Source: Odiellus spinosus (lineage: Eukaryota > Arthropoda > Arachnida > Opiliones > Phalangiidae). Taken from it: a stretch of DNA of 64,000 nucleotides. The stretch lies in contig OY987228.1 of assembly GCA_963920705.1 (NCBI GenBank), forward strand, positions 2,320,159 to 2,384,158. The letters are read 5' to 3'. This document shows, in pieces, positions 33,129 to 43,685 of the stretch (positions are counted from its first letter, which is position 1; each line of letters starts with the position of its first letter). The notes below the pieces were generated by a model. The model had not been told where the DNA came from. It saw only the letters and a list, made by a program, of their open reading frames with translations, and did not search any database. The position numbers and the translations under genes are program-made.

Positions 33129-34230
33129 AGAAACAACAAGACCTCCCCATTTTCTAGACGCATTTTTGGCTATCGCGTTAATCTGAAAAATGAGTTAGGC
33201 TTAACTTTCTAAATGAATAACTAATTAATTATTAGTCTTACGTTAATTTTAATAACACGAGCGGATTCCTCGTACTCTAATCTATCAGATGACATATTTA
33301 TTATAATTATTATTATTATTAACATTCGTTATAATTAAGCCAAATATTTAGGTAAAAAATTTTTGTTGCGAGTCCCTAGTACTCGGACTCGCGACCCAAA
33401 AAACGGGACTAGCGCGGCCCAAGTTTAAACTTTAAAGGGAAAACGCATCCAGGCCCGCGAGAAGAAATTTCTGTTTAAATTGGGATTGGTTCCGTTATTA
33501 AAAACATTTCTAATCCAATGTTGAAGAAGTCAGTTTTATAATTATTTGGGAAGTAGGCTTAACGAGGATTCACGAAAGGTTTCGATAGAGTGAATGGTGC
33601 AATTTATTACATCAGTAAAACATTTTTTTTTCTTTTCGAAGAAATAAACTTTTGTTATTAACGTTTTATACAAAAGTGAGATTTTTTTTCTCAAAGAAAT
33701 AAAAACTTATTGTTAATGTTTTGTACAAAAGTTTGAACATTTTTTTCTCTCGTCGAACTAAACTTGTTGTTTTTAATCATTATTAATTTATTACAAAAGT
33801 GATTTTTATAATTCAGAATTTCGTATAAAAATCGAAAATTGTTTTACAGTTTATCGGGAAGCGAATGATTTTTCTTGTCCCTAATATTCCGCGGTTCGTT
33901 CCTTATCGGTTGGTCGGGGGTTTTGAAAACGCTCGTTTCCGGATCTTAATTAGGAATTTAATCGTAAATTAGGTTTCTATCCAGTTTTAGAGGTCCGGCT
34001 TTCAACGAGATATTTCTCATTATTTTATATTTATTCGTAATTTGAAATTATCCGGCTCGGGGCAAGTCTACGATAACTCCAACGTAATTTATAGTAATCG
34101 CGAATATTTAACCGATTATTTTTTACGATTAACTGACATTTGGGGGATTATCTCGTCCCAAGCCCGATCTCTATCCAGTTTGGTTAATTTATAAAGGTTT
34201 CCCGCTCCCTTTACGAATTTGAGATCATAC
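33129..34230. other. Non-coding stretch with a ~65-bp diverged tandem repeat
   Basis: At 33610-33800 three diverged copies of a unit with ...GAAATAAACTTNTTGTTNTTAAYGTTTTNTACAAAAGTG. Otherwise no gene or element end is recognised. Confidence 0.5.
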
Positions 34231-34738
34231 CAGGGACTCAATTCTCTAAAAATCTAAATCATTTGGAACGTTCCAAACCACAGATGGTTTGGATTGCCTC
34301 CATTTGGGTTTTGTACAAAAAAACGCATTCTATAGCCCAAATCCAAATGGTGATTTGGAAAGGTCGAAATCCAATTGCCAAACCAAATGTACGTCATTTC
34401 CGACTGAATGACGAAATAGTTTTTGCCTCACGTGAGAGTTCACGTGCTACTACTTCCCCACCCCTTCTTTTTTATTGGTCGGTTTATAGCTCGAATTTTT
34501 GAAATGGTGATTCTTTTCACATGTGATTTTTCCAAGAAAGCGAAAAACAATTTCCAAGAATTTTTCATTCTTTCATTTTTATTATATTTTGAAATAATAT
34601 TTTCTTTTGCTTTACCTCGTCCTCGTGTATCTTGTATCGTGTATCTCGTATCTTGTAGAGACAAATTAGGCTTAGTTTTTGAAAGTTTGAATTTAAGACT
34701 TTATTATTTTTAGAGTTTTATTGAGCTTTAGTTATACA

Positions 34739-35699
34739 ATGGGTGGTGCTAAAGTACACGCAACGCAACAATTAATTTACGTAGAATTTTTGGAAGCGAA
34801 TATTAATTTCGTTCACATGAAATTCAATATTAACTTCACTAAAGCGAAATACGATGCGATGTGGGTTGAACTCACTGCGCGCCTTAATAGTTGCGGAATG
34901 GGACCCGCCAAATCCGTCGAAAAGTGGAAGAAAGTAAGTGAAACGTAAAAAAACTTTTGTATAGTTAATTAATCTATTTTCTTCACTAGTCTTTCTCTTC
35001 GTGGAAATCTAACGCTAGAGCCAAAGCTTCAAAATCATTAAGGTGTAAGACTGGTGGTGGGCCACCAACCGAGCCTTTAACTGATTTGGAAGAACGGCTA
35101 CTGACTGTTTGCGGGAAAGGAAGTGTTACCGGGGTCGAGGGTATGGAAGAGGCGGGATTTGGCCAACTATTTCGACCGACGGTTCCTCTACCAATGGCTC
35201 CTCTGCCTACAGCACCAATATCAAATTCGCCTTCCTCCACCCCATCTTGCTCAACTTATGTCCCGTTGGACGACCAATTTGAGGTCCTCGCTGACGTGAC
35301 AATGGAGGTTCCTGCCAAAAAAACCCCACCGCAGCCAAAGACGTCTCAACGAATCGATGAGGAGTCTAGTGGAGATGGCTTAAATGGCAGGGTTTCGGAT
35401 TCCATCCTCAATGCTGCAAGAGGTAATTTTTGTTACTTCTATACTTTTGTAAAAGAAACGGCTATTTATTATAATTTACAGCAGTAAACGAGGAAAGGAA
35501 AAAAAACAAGGCAAGGAACAAAAGGACCCCATACGAGAGGGCGGCTCAATCGCTATCGGAGGCGCAAGATTCAACGAATCAAATCTTCGCTAGAATCGCT
35601 ACTTCCTCGGAAAGGATAGCCACTTCCTTCGAGCTATTCGTCGAGACGCAGAGTAGGATGGCGGCTGCGTTCGAAAGAATTGCAAGCCGTTTGCCATAG
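34739..35699 (+). CDS. Harbinger Myb/SANT-like DNA-binding protein
   Basis: Three exons keep one frame to a TAG: 34739-34933, 34990-35422 and 35482-35699, with donors GTAAGT and GTAATT and acceptors CACTAG and TTACAG. Exon 1 encodes a SANT-like trihelix (FTKAKYDAMWVELTARLNS, then KSVEKWKK). Exon 2 opens with the third helix (SFSSWKSNARAKAS) and continues into a Pro/Ser-rich linker. Exon 3 encodes a basic helix and heptad-rich C-terminus (IFARIATSSERIATSFELFVE) likely to mediate oligomerisation. In Harbinger elements this protein binds subterminal DNA and helps the transposase enter the nucleus. No frameshift or stop is visible, so it may be functional. The start ATG at 34739 precedes the SANT helices; an ATG-less extension to 34721 is unlikely. 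A histone-type stem-loop follows 29 bases after the stop. Confidence 0.82.
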
Positions 35700-35728
35700 G
35701 ATATTTTATGAGTTAATGGTGAAAAAAA

Positions 35729-35744
35729 GGCCCTTTTAAGGGCC
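35729..35744 (+). promoter_or_regulatory. Histone-type 3' stem-loop after the Myb-like gene
   Basis: GGCCCTTTTAAGGGCC fits the animal replication-dependent histone consensus GGYYYUUUUNARRRCC: a 6-bp stem and UUUA loop, preceded by an A-run as in histone mRNAs. It lies 29 bases downstream of the TAG at 35697-35699. The typical ACCCA after the stem is ATTAG here. Confidence 0.6.
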
Positions 35745-36071
35745 ATTAGACAGTAATATACCCCCGATATAAGGAGTTGTCTCGATTAGATAATCGAATC
35801 GTTACGCATGAAGATTTAAACGTCGGATACCTTGTGACGAGGAGATGATTCTAATTGAGATGACACCCTATATCGGAGGTATATTACTGTCTAATGACGC
35901 TTGAAGTTTCGATTTAATCTCATAAATAGAATAATATCGTAACACGTGCGGATTGCGTTGCCTTCTCGTGGCGAGTGTCGAAAACTTGTATATCAAGGCC
36001 GAAACGTACACGCTTTAATTATTATTTATATTTATTTTTTACTAAAATTTTTTTGTTGGTTATATTGGTTT

Positions 36072-36325
36072 GGAATGATTATTTAATCCCTTGAGATTTT
36101 TTTTTTATTTCATTGTAGGTAATATTGAGGCTCTCGAAACTAATTTTTTGTTTTTCGGAATGAATATTTAATCCCTTGAGAACAATTTTTTATTTTATTG
36201 AAGGTAATATTGACGCTCTCGGAACTAATTTTTGGTCTTCCGGAATGAATATTTAATCCCTTGAGAACCATTTTTATTTCATTGTAGGTAATATTGACGC
36301 TCTCGGAACCAATTTTTTTCTTTAA
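36072..36325. repeat. 85-bp tandem repeat, three copies
   Basis: Units start GGAATGAWTATTTAATCCC at 36072, 36157 and 36242 and contain GGTAATATTGACGCTCTCGG. They fill much of the spacer of the inverted repeat. Confidence 0.88.
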
Positions 36326-36777
36326 CTAATATAAAAATTCATTATATAATGGTTTCAGTGGAAAAATTATGTGTTAAACCTAAAAAAAAAAAAAAAAAAA
36401 ATAAAATCCCTTAATACTAAATTTCATGAAAATAAGCTTAATAATGAAATATTGCCTATAAAAATCTTAATTGATTAAGGTTTGATTAAAATAAAAAGCG
36501 TGTGCGTTTCGGCCTTGATATACAAGTTTTCGACACTTGCCACGGGAAGGCAACGCACTCCGCACGTGTTACGATATTATTCTATTTACGAGATTAAATC
36601 GAAACTTCAAGCGTCATTAGACAGTAATATAACTCTGAAATAGGGATTTATCTCAATTAGAGTCCTCTCCTCGTCACAAGGTATCCGACTTTTACATCTT
36701 CATACGTGACGATTAGATTATCAAAAAAAAAAAAAAAAAAAAAAAATCCTTATTTCGGAGTTATATTACTGTCTAAT

Positions 36778-36793
36778 GGCCCTTAAAAGGGCC
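36778..36793 (-). promoter_or_regulatory. Histone-type 3' stem-loop after the transposase gene
   Basis: Reads GGCCCTTTTAAGGGCC on the minus strand, identical to the loop at 35729, and lies 13 bases downstream of the transposase stop at 36807-36809. It is preceded by seven A residues, as in histone mRNAs. Confidence 0.6.
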
Positions 36794-36806
36794 TTTTTTT
36801 CACCAT

Positions 36807-38100
36807 TTACTCACGGAATCTTCGAACTACCGCTCTACGTACCCTTTGGCCAAGGGGATTATAATTTCCATTGCGAGGAGCATCAATGACTGGGTGGGGT
36901 CGGTCCGCCGCGACAAATTGGGCCTCACCATCTTCCTCCCTTTCAAGGTCCAAATTTTCTCCAAAGCCATTTAAAATACACATATTGTGGTTCATAGTGA
37001 AGAGCCCTAGCCTTCAGCAAACACCGAAAGCGCTGCTTCAAACAGCCATTGCACCTTTCAATAGTGCATCGGGCCTTTAAAAAGGCTTCCATGAAACGAG
37101 ATTCATTGCTGTTTTCTGGCGCGTCTAATATTGGGACCAATAACCAAGGAGTTAATCCATAACCGCTATCCCCTAGAAATATATAAAATTAAAAATTAGG
37201 CCAAATTAAAAAAAAAGAAAAACAAGTTTTACCAATTAGCCAAGAGTCATTTAATGTTCCATTAAGATAGGATTCTTCCAAGTATTGTTTTACGTCAGAT
37301 TGTCCAAAAATATAAGAATCATGGGTGGAACCCGGAAACTTTGTATCGGCAGAAAGAATTAGTAAATCATAGTCGCAAATCAAGAAAAAAAAAATCCATT
37401 GTACTTCCTTTTAGACAGTACGTGTAATTAATAATTACCAACTGAACATTCATGGAATGGTACGATTTTCGGTTAACAAATATGTACTCCGGATAAGCTT
37501 GATTAGTGTTGGCTGGCGCAACAATTGCCACATGTGTGCAATCAATAGCCCCAATTGTGCCGGGGAAATTGCACTCCTCTTGGAACCTCAATTTAACAGC
37601 AGTTTTTTGAACCTCCGTCCTTGGAAAATTTAAGTACAATGGTACTAAAGTTTCATTGATCGCCAATGTAACTTCTTTCAAACATCGGCTCACGCTAGAC
37701 TGGCTAACTCCGAGAAATGTATTTTGGGCTACGTCTAATTGGTAACTTCTTCTAGCATAAAATAGCAAAGCGATGAGTATCTAAAATAATATAATTTTGC
37801 TTTGAGAATATTTATAAAAATGAATATAAGTTTATAGTAGAAATTTCTTACTTTTAAATCGACGGGCAAAGACGTTCTCCTAGCGCCTTGTAAAGCGTCC
37901 CTCAATGTATCGCATAGGCCTAGCACCATATCACGCGTTAATCGAAAATTCTTACGAAATCGGAGATCATTAAGCTCCCACACTTCATTATTGTCCCTAT
38001 ATACTCTTTGAATTCGTAAGTCTCGACGAGCAACTCTATTACGATCCTCAAATAATAATCTTTCTAATTCAAGTCGGAAAAATAAGGCAGCCATTTTCAC
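36807..38100 (-). pseudogene. Harbinger transposase (HARBI1-like), small C-terminal deletion
   Basis: Exons in minus order: 37852-38100, 37439-37780, ~37233-37407, and 36807-37172. Introns are short, with GTAAG and GTAAAAC donors. The third acceptor is uncertain (a 31-base intron). The N-terminus has VWELNDLRFRKNFRLTRDMV and SYQLDVAQNTFLGVSQSSVS, a helix-turn-helix region. The DDE core shows Asp in GAIDCTHVAI, KFPGSTHDSYIF, Asp in LIGDSGYGLTPW and Glu in CTIERCNGCLKQRFRCL. After KARALHYEP the frame changes and resumes at HNMCILNGFGEN. About ten codons of a conserved helix seem lost together with a shift. The acidic C-terminus ends at 36807. Catalytic residues are intact, but the deletion probably inactivates the protein. 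Confidence 0.85.
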
Positions 38101-38560
38101 GAAAAATCTCTCGAGACTAAAGAAACGGGGCTATAAAGAAAGGGGAACGGCACTCAACCGGAAGGAAAAATTCGCTTCGGCCGGCTCTTTGGCTAGCCAG
38201 ACGGTTTGGAGAGAGCCATTCCAAATGAAACGATAGTGAATACCGATTTTTGTATTTTTGGCGCCAATAACCCAAATTCCAAACCAGTTGGCCAAATCCC
38301 AAACCAATTGACCCAAAAAAAAGTTAGAGAATTGAGTCCCTGAACGTTTCGGAGAGGAATTTGGCAGCAATGAAATGCGAGAGTCAATGACGAAATTCGA
38401 AGCCGTGCTAAACGGAAAAAGTGTCATTTTACTTTTTGGATACGAGTTTCCCAAACTAGATGGCCGGAAGACTTCGGCGGAAACGACTAAACCTCTAGGA
38501 TACGGGGTGATATTTTCCGCGTTCGATCTAATTTAAAAAGCGGCGTTAATTCGCGACAAA

Positions 38561-39113
38561 TTATTTAAATACTGATTTACAACCTGAAATTTCCAAATTG
38601 TGGAGTTTCAATCCTGGTTGTCGCGTTTCTTCTAAGTTGGATAATTTGCTTTTTCTGAATTTCATTTTCCCTGCGCAGACAATCATTCTTTCTTCGAAGA
38701 TTTTGCAATTCTTCCTCATGTTTTTGGAGGCATCCTCAATATAACCATTTATTTTAGGCCTTTTTACTATCCTTGATGTTTGCTGTAAAAGATTAGCTAC
38801 AATTTCCTCGTCGGAACTATCCGAAGACGATTCCATAAATAAATACGCAGCCCGAATTTTGCTATTCCTATCTAGTTCCGCCATTTTTAATCGGAGCCCT
38901 CTCGGAGCTTCCCAGTGGAAATCGCTATAAAAAATCACGAAAACCGCTCGAGATCCGTCGCTCTGTCGAATATCTCGGAGCGATATTATTGCTCTCAGAG
39001 CGCTCTCCGCGAGAGCGAAATCGCCAGTGGAACACGCGGATCTCGCCACGAGCCGCTCTAAGGTCACCAGTGGAACACGAAATCTCATCGCGAGCGCTCT
39101 CGGAGCGCTCGAA
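38561..39113 (-). pseudogene. Second Harbinger-like N-terminal fragment with terminal repeats
   Basis: The minus strand encodes AELDRNSKIRAAYL, MESSSDSSDEEIVANLLQQT and RPKINGYIED followed by a basic helix to a stop at 38561. The 38731-39030 segment matches 22580-22870 with only about two substitutions and a 4-bp indel. Just outside, CCAGTGGAA boxes occur at about 38910, 39026 and 39068, and CGAGCGCTCTCGGAGCGCTC gives a palindromic end near 39090. The box repetition looks like transposase-binding sites near an element end. No catalytic domain is present here. Confidence 0.6.
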
Positions 39114-39597
39114 ACGTCCCATGAACTCTCCGCCTATTATCGAGGAGGTTTCCAGATATTCAACAAAAAGCTCTGGCTCCTTTAGGCTGATACCCTGCTG
39201 TGACTTGTTTGAACCCGTTTCCAGCCCGGGTTTCCCACGCCCCTGTAGGGGGCGTTTGGACCCATTGTACTCGTTTACGCGAGCCTTGAAGGCTCGAACA
39301 TTCCTGAGAACTCTTTTGTTGCAACAACCTGACAGGTCTACTTTACCCCCTGCATCGAATTTTTCATTCTAGGGAGGGAACTAGAAAAACACATTCCTAA
39401 GATCCCTTTGTTGAAACAACATGACAGGTCGACTTTAAGCCTACCCATAGTGCCTTTCATACCGTGCAACCCAGGGAGTCGTGAATTGTCCTCGTATTTC
39501 ACCATTGTAATTATTGTGTAGGGCTTATATGGTCGGTAGACAAAATCCCACGCTTGGGTGGTATTTAAAAATGGGAGGGGCCAGAGGATTTTGTGGG
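39114..39597. other. Upstream region of the Polinton-type locus
   Basis: Two diverged copies of a ~110-bp unit (TTCCTGAGAACTCTTTTGTTG...CAACCTGACAGGTC and TTCCTAAGATCCCTTTGTTG...CAACATGACAGGTC). The promoter follows. No protein is recognised. Confidence 0.5.
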
Positions 39598-39636
39598 TAT
39601 AAATACGCACGTTGGTAGAGTGACAAAATCAGTTCT
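39598..39636 (+). promoter_or_regulatory. TATA plus initiator core promoter
   Basis: TATAAATAC at 39598 and ATCAGTT with the initiator A at 39631, the same 33-base spacing as at 21918-21951. The first ATG downstream is at 39662. Confidence 0.7.
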
Positions 39637-39661
39637 AACTTTAACATCTACACGGCTCATC

Positions 39662-39904
39662 ATGGACGGGGAATCTTTAACATGGTTTCTCGAGGAAATG
39701 GCTGTTTCTAGACCGTGGCCCCTGAAGAAAATCTACGAGTTTTATTTCTGGTTGTGTTTCTTGCTCAACGTCAATCCGACCGACGTTCCCACAACGCTGC
39801 CGACCTTCCTCCGTCATGTGAGTTTTAACCTCATTGAAAGTTTTTTGGATCTTGTGGGCTACATGAAGCAAGCCCCGAAGAGTGTCAGACCATTGACCAA
39901 CTGA
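39662..39904 (+). CDS. Unrecognised 80-residue protein at the Polinton-type locus
   Basis: An uninterrupted ORF that begins 31 bases after the initiator, the first ATG of the transcript. It starts MDGESLTWFLEEMAVSRPWP and contains hydrophobic helices (FYFWLCFLLNVNP). I do not recognise a family. It ends about 120 bases before the ORF at 40023. It could be an upstream exon or an early protein of the mobile virus-like element. The small size and lack of homology leave the function open. Confidence 0.45.
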   Translation: MDGESLTWFLEEMAVSRPWPLKKIYEFYFWLCFLLNVNPTDVPTTLPTFLRHVSFNLIESFLDLVGYMKQAPKSVRPLTN

Positions 39905-40022
39905 ATCTTTTCTGGAGTCTCCTCCTCGAGCGGCTAAGACCCCCGTACTTGCGGCGGATGGAGAAACGGACTGAGGAGTTAAAGGTCTCATAGATGAAGA
40001 AATCAAACTCCTAGAAGACTTC

Positions 40023-41233
40023 ATGTTGTCCAAACACGATCGGAATATGATCCTGTTCTTGGACGGCCAGGATGGGGCTACGGCCCTACCCCTACCCACG
40101 GACTGGGATTACTCGGACCTGAGTGAGGAAGAGGGGGGTCAGGTCGGAGGCGACGACCCTCCGGAGTCAGTCAATGACGGGGTACGCGATCCTCCACCTC
40201 CCGACATTGATTCAATACCAGGCTGTGAAATCACGAACACAGGTGAAAAATTCTACCCCAAGTTCAATTTATTCGCTCGCGAGATCACCCTACAATTAAC
40301 AGACAATGTCGAAATCGGTGTCTGTAACGTTACAGCTGCCGTATTGGAACAGTTTGAACCGTCAGACTTGGTACAAATCACACTCCGCAGTCTCGCGTTG
40401 CCTTTGAGGGCTGAATTGGAGCTTTCGTTCCGCTCAGTGGATCAACTTGATCCAAAGCTGTTATTCAACCTGATAGAAGATATCATGTATGACGACGAAC
40501 TGGAGAAGTTTTTCTTGGGACCGGTGAGCATTACCTTCACCATTGTCAGACTACCACAGGGGCACGCGCGCACTAGACCTCGCGGTCTACAACCGTTTAA
40601 TGTATTCAGCAAAAGCCGGCGTGGCGTTAAAAGCATTGTAAACAAAGACACCTTGTGCCTCCCTCGTGCACTTTGTGTGGCGATTGCTCATCGTAAATAC
40701 CTTGATGACAGCACGGGTGATGAAAACCTTAAAAAACACTATGAAACGATTTCAAATACACGACCTAATAACCCCCTATGTCCAGCGGCGTGAAGCACTA
40801 GATCTTTGTTGCAAAGACGGGTAAAGAGTGAGGTAGTGCAGCTTCATTTCAAAAATTCAAAAGCTATTTAAATCAGTACTCGCTCTTAGTATATAAATTT
40901 CAAAACAATATACCACTTTTAGTTTTAGGGGAGAATAATCCTAACGATACGCGGCCGAGGCTATTCTTGTTAAACGAAAAAAATCACTATAATGTCATAA
41001 CTAACTTAAAACCACTCTTTCGCGCTGAATATTTTTGTTGGAAATGTCTTGAACCCTACTGGCGACCACGCTACCATAAATGCAGTGACTTTTGTTTTCC
41101 CTGCATGAGGGGTCAACGCTGCGAGGGGGCGAAAATCGTTTGTGACAAATGCTTGCGCAGCTTTAACGGTCAGGAGTGTTACGACAGCCATTTACAGAAT
41201 CTCAAGGGGTGGGAGGGCCCTACATACCAGTGA
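40023..41233 (+). pseudogene. N-terminal part of Polinton/adintovirus-type protein-primed DNA polymerase
   Basis: The first 256 codons are open, with an acidic start and then NKDTLCLPRALCVAIA, the hallmark NKDxLCLxRAxVxA motif in the N-terminal region of Polinton/adintovirus family-B polymerases. After frameshifts the frame resumes (40967 on) with HYNVITNLKPLF, YFCWKCLEPY and paired cysteines (CSDFCFPC, CDKCLRSF), the zinc-binding segment that precedes the exonuclease domain. The polymerase and exonuclease cores are absent: readable sequence ends at 41233. The copy is therefore dead and truncated. Confidence 0.8.
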
Positions 41234-41899
41234 TTCGAAAGTATAAGCGTACCAATCTTTTAACCCTCTCCGTAGAGGGGGCGGGGATAGAGGGGGGTAA
41301 AAAGTTGGAATGGGGGGTATGTGCAGGGGTTTGGCTGATTCAGAGGGGGGAAAGGGGGTGAAAAGGGTCTGGTCCTCGACGATTTTAGGGGGTGGGGAGC
41401 GGGGATGCCGGGGTTTGATGGATTCGGAGAATTCATCAAACCCCTGCTTCTTTTCTTTTATCCTTCTTTTGGGATTTTATTTTTGTATAAAATAATTAGG
41501 CCTAGTCAGCAGTCGCAAAGCCTAATATCTTGAATTATTAGGCTTAGTTACTTCTCTAATTTTCCAAATTTTTATATTGCTTTTCTACATTTTTAGGTTC
41601 CTTTTCTAAACTTTTAAACCTTTTAATTTCATTTATAACTAACACTAGTTAAATAATCGTTTTGTGTAAGTTTTAAGAATTATTAGTCTGTGTGACGCAG
41701 GACACTTTGTGAGTCCTTTTGGCAAATTGAATTTTTTCAATTGGTTTCTGTGTGATTCTCGCTTGTACAATTCCTGTGTGGAATATTAAAGATCTTTGTG
41801 AACTTAAATACAATTTGTGCAAATAGTGTAGTTCTGGGTGAACTGCTTTCAAGAATTCTGCGTGAATTAGATCAAATTTCTGATTTTTAAAAAGAGAAA
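41234..41899. other. Non-coding stretch, G-rich at the left
   Basis: 41270-41480 is G-rich on the plus strand with imperfect repeats of GGGGTTTGRTGGATTC. 41490-41640 contains several AGGCTTAG/CTTAGGC-type palindromes. The rest shows repeated TCTGTGTGA motifs. No gene was identified. Confidence 0.4.
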
Positions 41900-42428
41900 A
41901 TGGTGACTCAGCATCGAGCAAAAAAGGAAAAGAACTGCATAAGAATGCGCAACAAAAGAGCGCAAAATAACTTAAGAATCCTAAATATGCAAAAAGCTTT
42001 GGAACAAGCTAGGGGTAAAAAATTGTGGCCCAAATAAACTAAAAAAAAAAAATAGTTTTTCAATCAAACAAAAGGCTGAAACACTGGTAAAAAGGAAGTC
42101 CTCAACCAGTATTGTTGCACCTCGATCCAGCCAACCAAAAACTATGAAGGCTAAGATACAAAAGAGCGTAACTTTTGCAAAGAAAAATCCCCTAAATGCG
42201 GGAATTTTTAAAACAAAAAACAAAAAGATCATTGCCGAAAGTTATGAAAAATTTATACTGACGAGGCTAACTGAAAGATTGGCAGCGACGAAAAAATTCT
42301 CCCAAGTCGGTAGAAGGGTGAATTTAAAGTCTATTTCTCACAAACTAGAGTGCCAACTATTGGCTGGTAAAATTTTGGACTTAAAGAGGAAAATTTACGC
42401 GATTTTCCACGGCAAGACAAAATGGTAG
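41900..42428 (+). pseudogene. Lys/Arg-rich ORF before gypsy RT (possible gag remnant)
   Basis: From ATG 41900 a short basic frame (HRAKKEKNCIRMRNKRAQNN), then after a break a 94-residue basic frame to 42428 with KAKIQKSVTFAKKNPLNAGI. The composition suits a nucleic-acid-binding gag or linker piece. The final part abuts the RT start. I do not recognise a specific domain, and the assignment is by position. Confidence 0.3.
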
Positions 42429-43666
42429 CCCAAAAAGTAATCACTAAAGTTGAACAGCCAACTGAGTGGTGTTCCCCAATGGTTGTAGTATCCAAACCAA
42501 ATCAACCGGAAATCGGAGATGTTAAGCAAGGTACTATTTTGGAAAAACCTGCACAGCCTAAAGATGTTCGCATATGTGTCAATCTAACGGAATTAAACAA
42601 ACATGCCAAAAGAGAAAGGTATCAAATGCCATCGGTCGACCATAGTTTAGGACGTATTGCAGGAGCAAAAATATTTTCCAAATTTGACTGTAATTCGGGT
42701 TACTGGCAGATTCCATTGAACAAGAAATCCGCTCATCTAACAACCTTTATCACGCCATTTGGTCGCTATTATTTTAATAGACTACCATTCGGACTAAGCT
42801 CAGCTTCAGAGCACTATCAAAATCGCATATGTTCCTACTTAGAAGGATTGGAAGGTTGTCTTAATAGTCTCGACGATATTTTGGTATGGGGAAGCACTCA
42901 AAATGAACACAACCAACGATTACGAGCAGTTTTAGTAAGGCTAGAAGAAAAGGGAGTTACCCTAAACCTTAAAAAGTGTCGATTCTCTGTCACGGAAGTT
43001 CTATTCTTGGGCCACAACGTCTCAAACACTGGAATTAGACCTGACGAGTCCAAGATCAAGGCTATACAAGAAATGGCCCCACCAGAGAATGTTCATGAAC
43101 TTCGTCGATTACTCGGTATGACAAACTACTTGGGAAAGTTTATCCCTCATCTTTCGCAAACGTTACAACCTTTAACAAGTTTATTGAGTAAACATACAGC
43201 ATGGATTTGGGATACCCCTCAAAAGGAAGCGTTTCAAAAGATCAAAGACATTCTAACAAACACGCCAGTCTTGGGTTTATTTGATCCGAATAAAATTACC
43301 CACATTTCAACTGACGCGTCATCGTATGGACTTGGTAGCGTTCTACTACAGGACAATAACGATGGTTCGCGCAGCGTTATCGCGTTTGCTTCTAAAACTC
43401 TGTCAGCCGCGGAGCGTCGCTACGCCCAAATAGAAAAAGAGACTTTAGCCATTGCCTGGGCCTGTGAAAGTTTCAGAGATTTCATTATGGGTCTACATGT
43501 TCAAATAGAAACAGACCATAAACCACTATTAACAATTTTGCAAAACAAAATGTTAGATGATCTCTCTCCAAGACTACAAAGACTAAGAATACGTCTAATG
43601 AGATATTCCTATACTTTGTCATATACGCCAGGAAAGTTATTAGTAGCGGCAGAAAGCACCACTTAA
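42422..43666 (+). pseudogene. Gypsy reverse transcriptase and RNase H (second element)
   Basis: 414 open codons. RT motifs: VEQPTEWCSPMVVVSKPN, FDCNSGYWQIPL (first Asp), RLPFGLSSASEHYQ and NSLDDILVWGS, where the usual Y/F of YxDD is Ser. Then FLGHNVSNTGIRPDESK in the thumb. RNase H follows with STDASSYGLGSVL, YAQIEKETLAIAWA and ETDHKPLLT. The frame is lost at AAESTT where the family reads AADALSR, a frameshift near 43660. The preceding RT N-terminus is only partly preserved. Confidence 0.93.
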
Positions 43667-43685
43667 AGATATTGGTTCTTCGGAA

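Larger units (their letters stand above)
35714..36803. repeat. Large inverted repeat between the convergent Harbinger genes
   Basis: The left arm 35714-36016 and right arm 36495-36803 are inverted copies with a 478-bp spacer. Each arm starts with the histone-type stem-loop, continues CATTAGACAGTAATATA and ends at CGTACACGCTTT or its near complement. The arms are themselves foldbacks: ATTAGACAGTAATATACC returns inverted about 180 bp further in. Folded RNA from either gene would form a long duplex. Confidence 0.9.
34231..38342. mobile_element. PIF/Harbinger DNA transposon with two convergent genes
   Basis: The 4112-bp unit starts CAGGGACTCAATTCTCTAA and ends with its exact complement (38324-38342), a 19-bp terminal inverted repeat. 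Subterminal regions on both sides contain repeated TTTGGAAT/TTTGGNTTG motifs in inverted orientation. Inside are a Myb/SANT-like gene (plus) and a DDE transposase gene (minus), the standard Harbinger pair. They converge on a 0.3-kb inverted repeat. I see no 3-bp target duplication at the ends as defined here (TAC against AAC). Confidence 0.9.

Noticed and set aside
34231..38342. 3-bp target duplication for the Harbinger element
   Set aside because: Flanks TAC and AAC do not match; moving the boundary by one or two bases does not help.
39677..40099. Minus-strand 140-residue ORF
   Set aside because: Shadow of the plus-strand Polinton-type ORFs.
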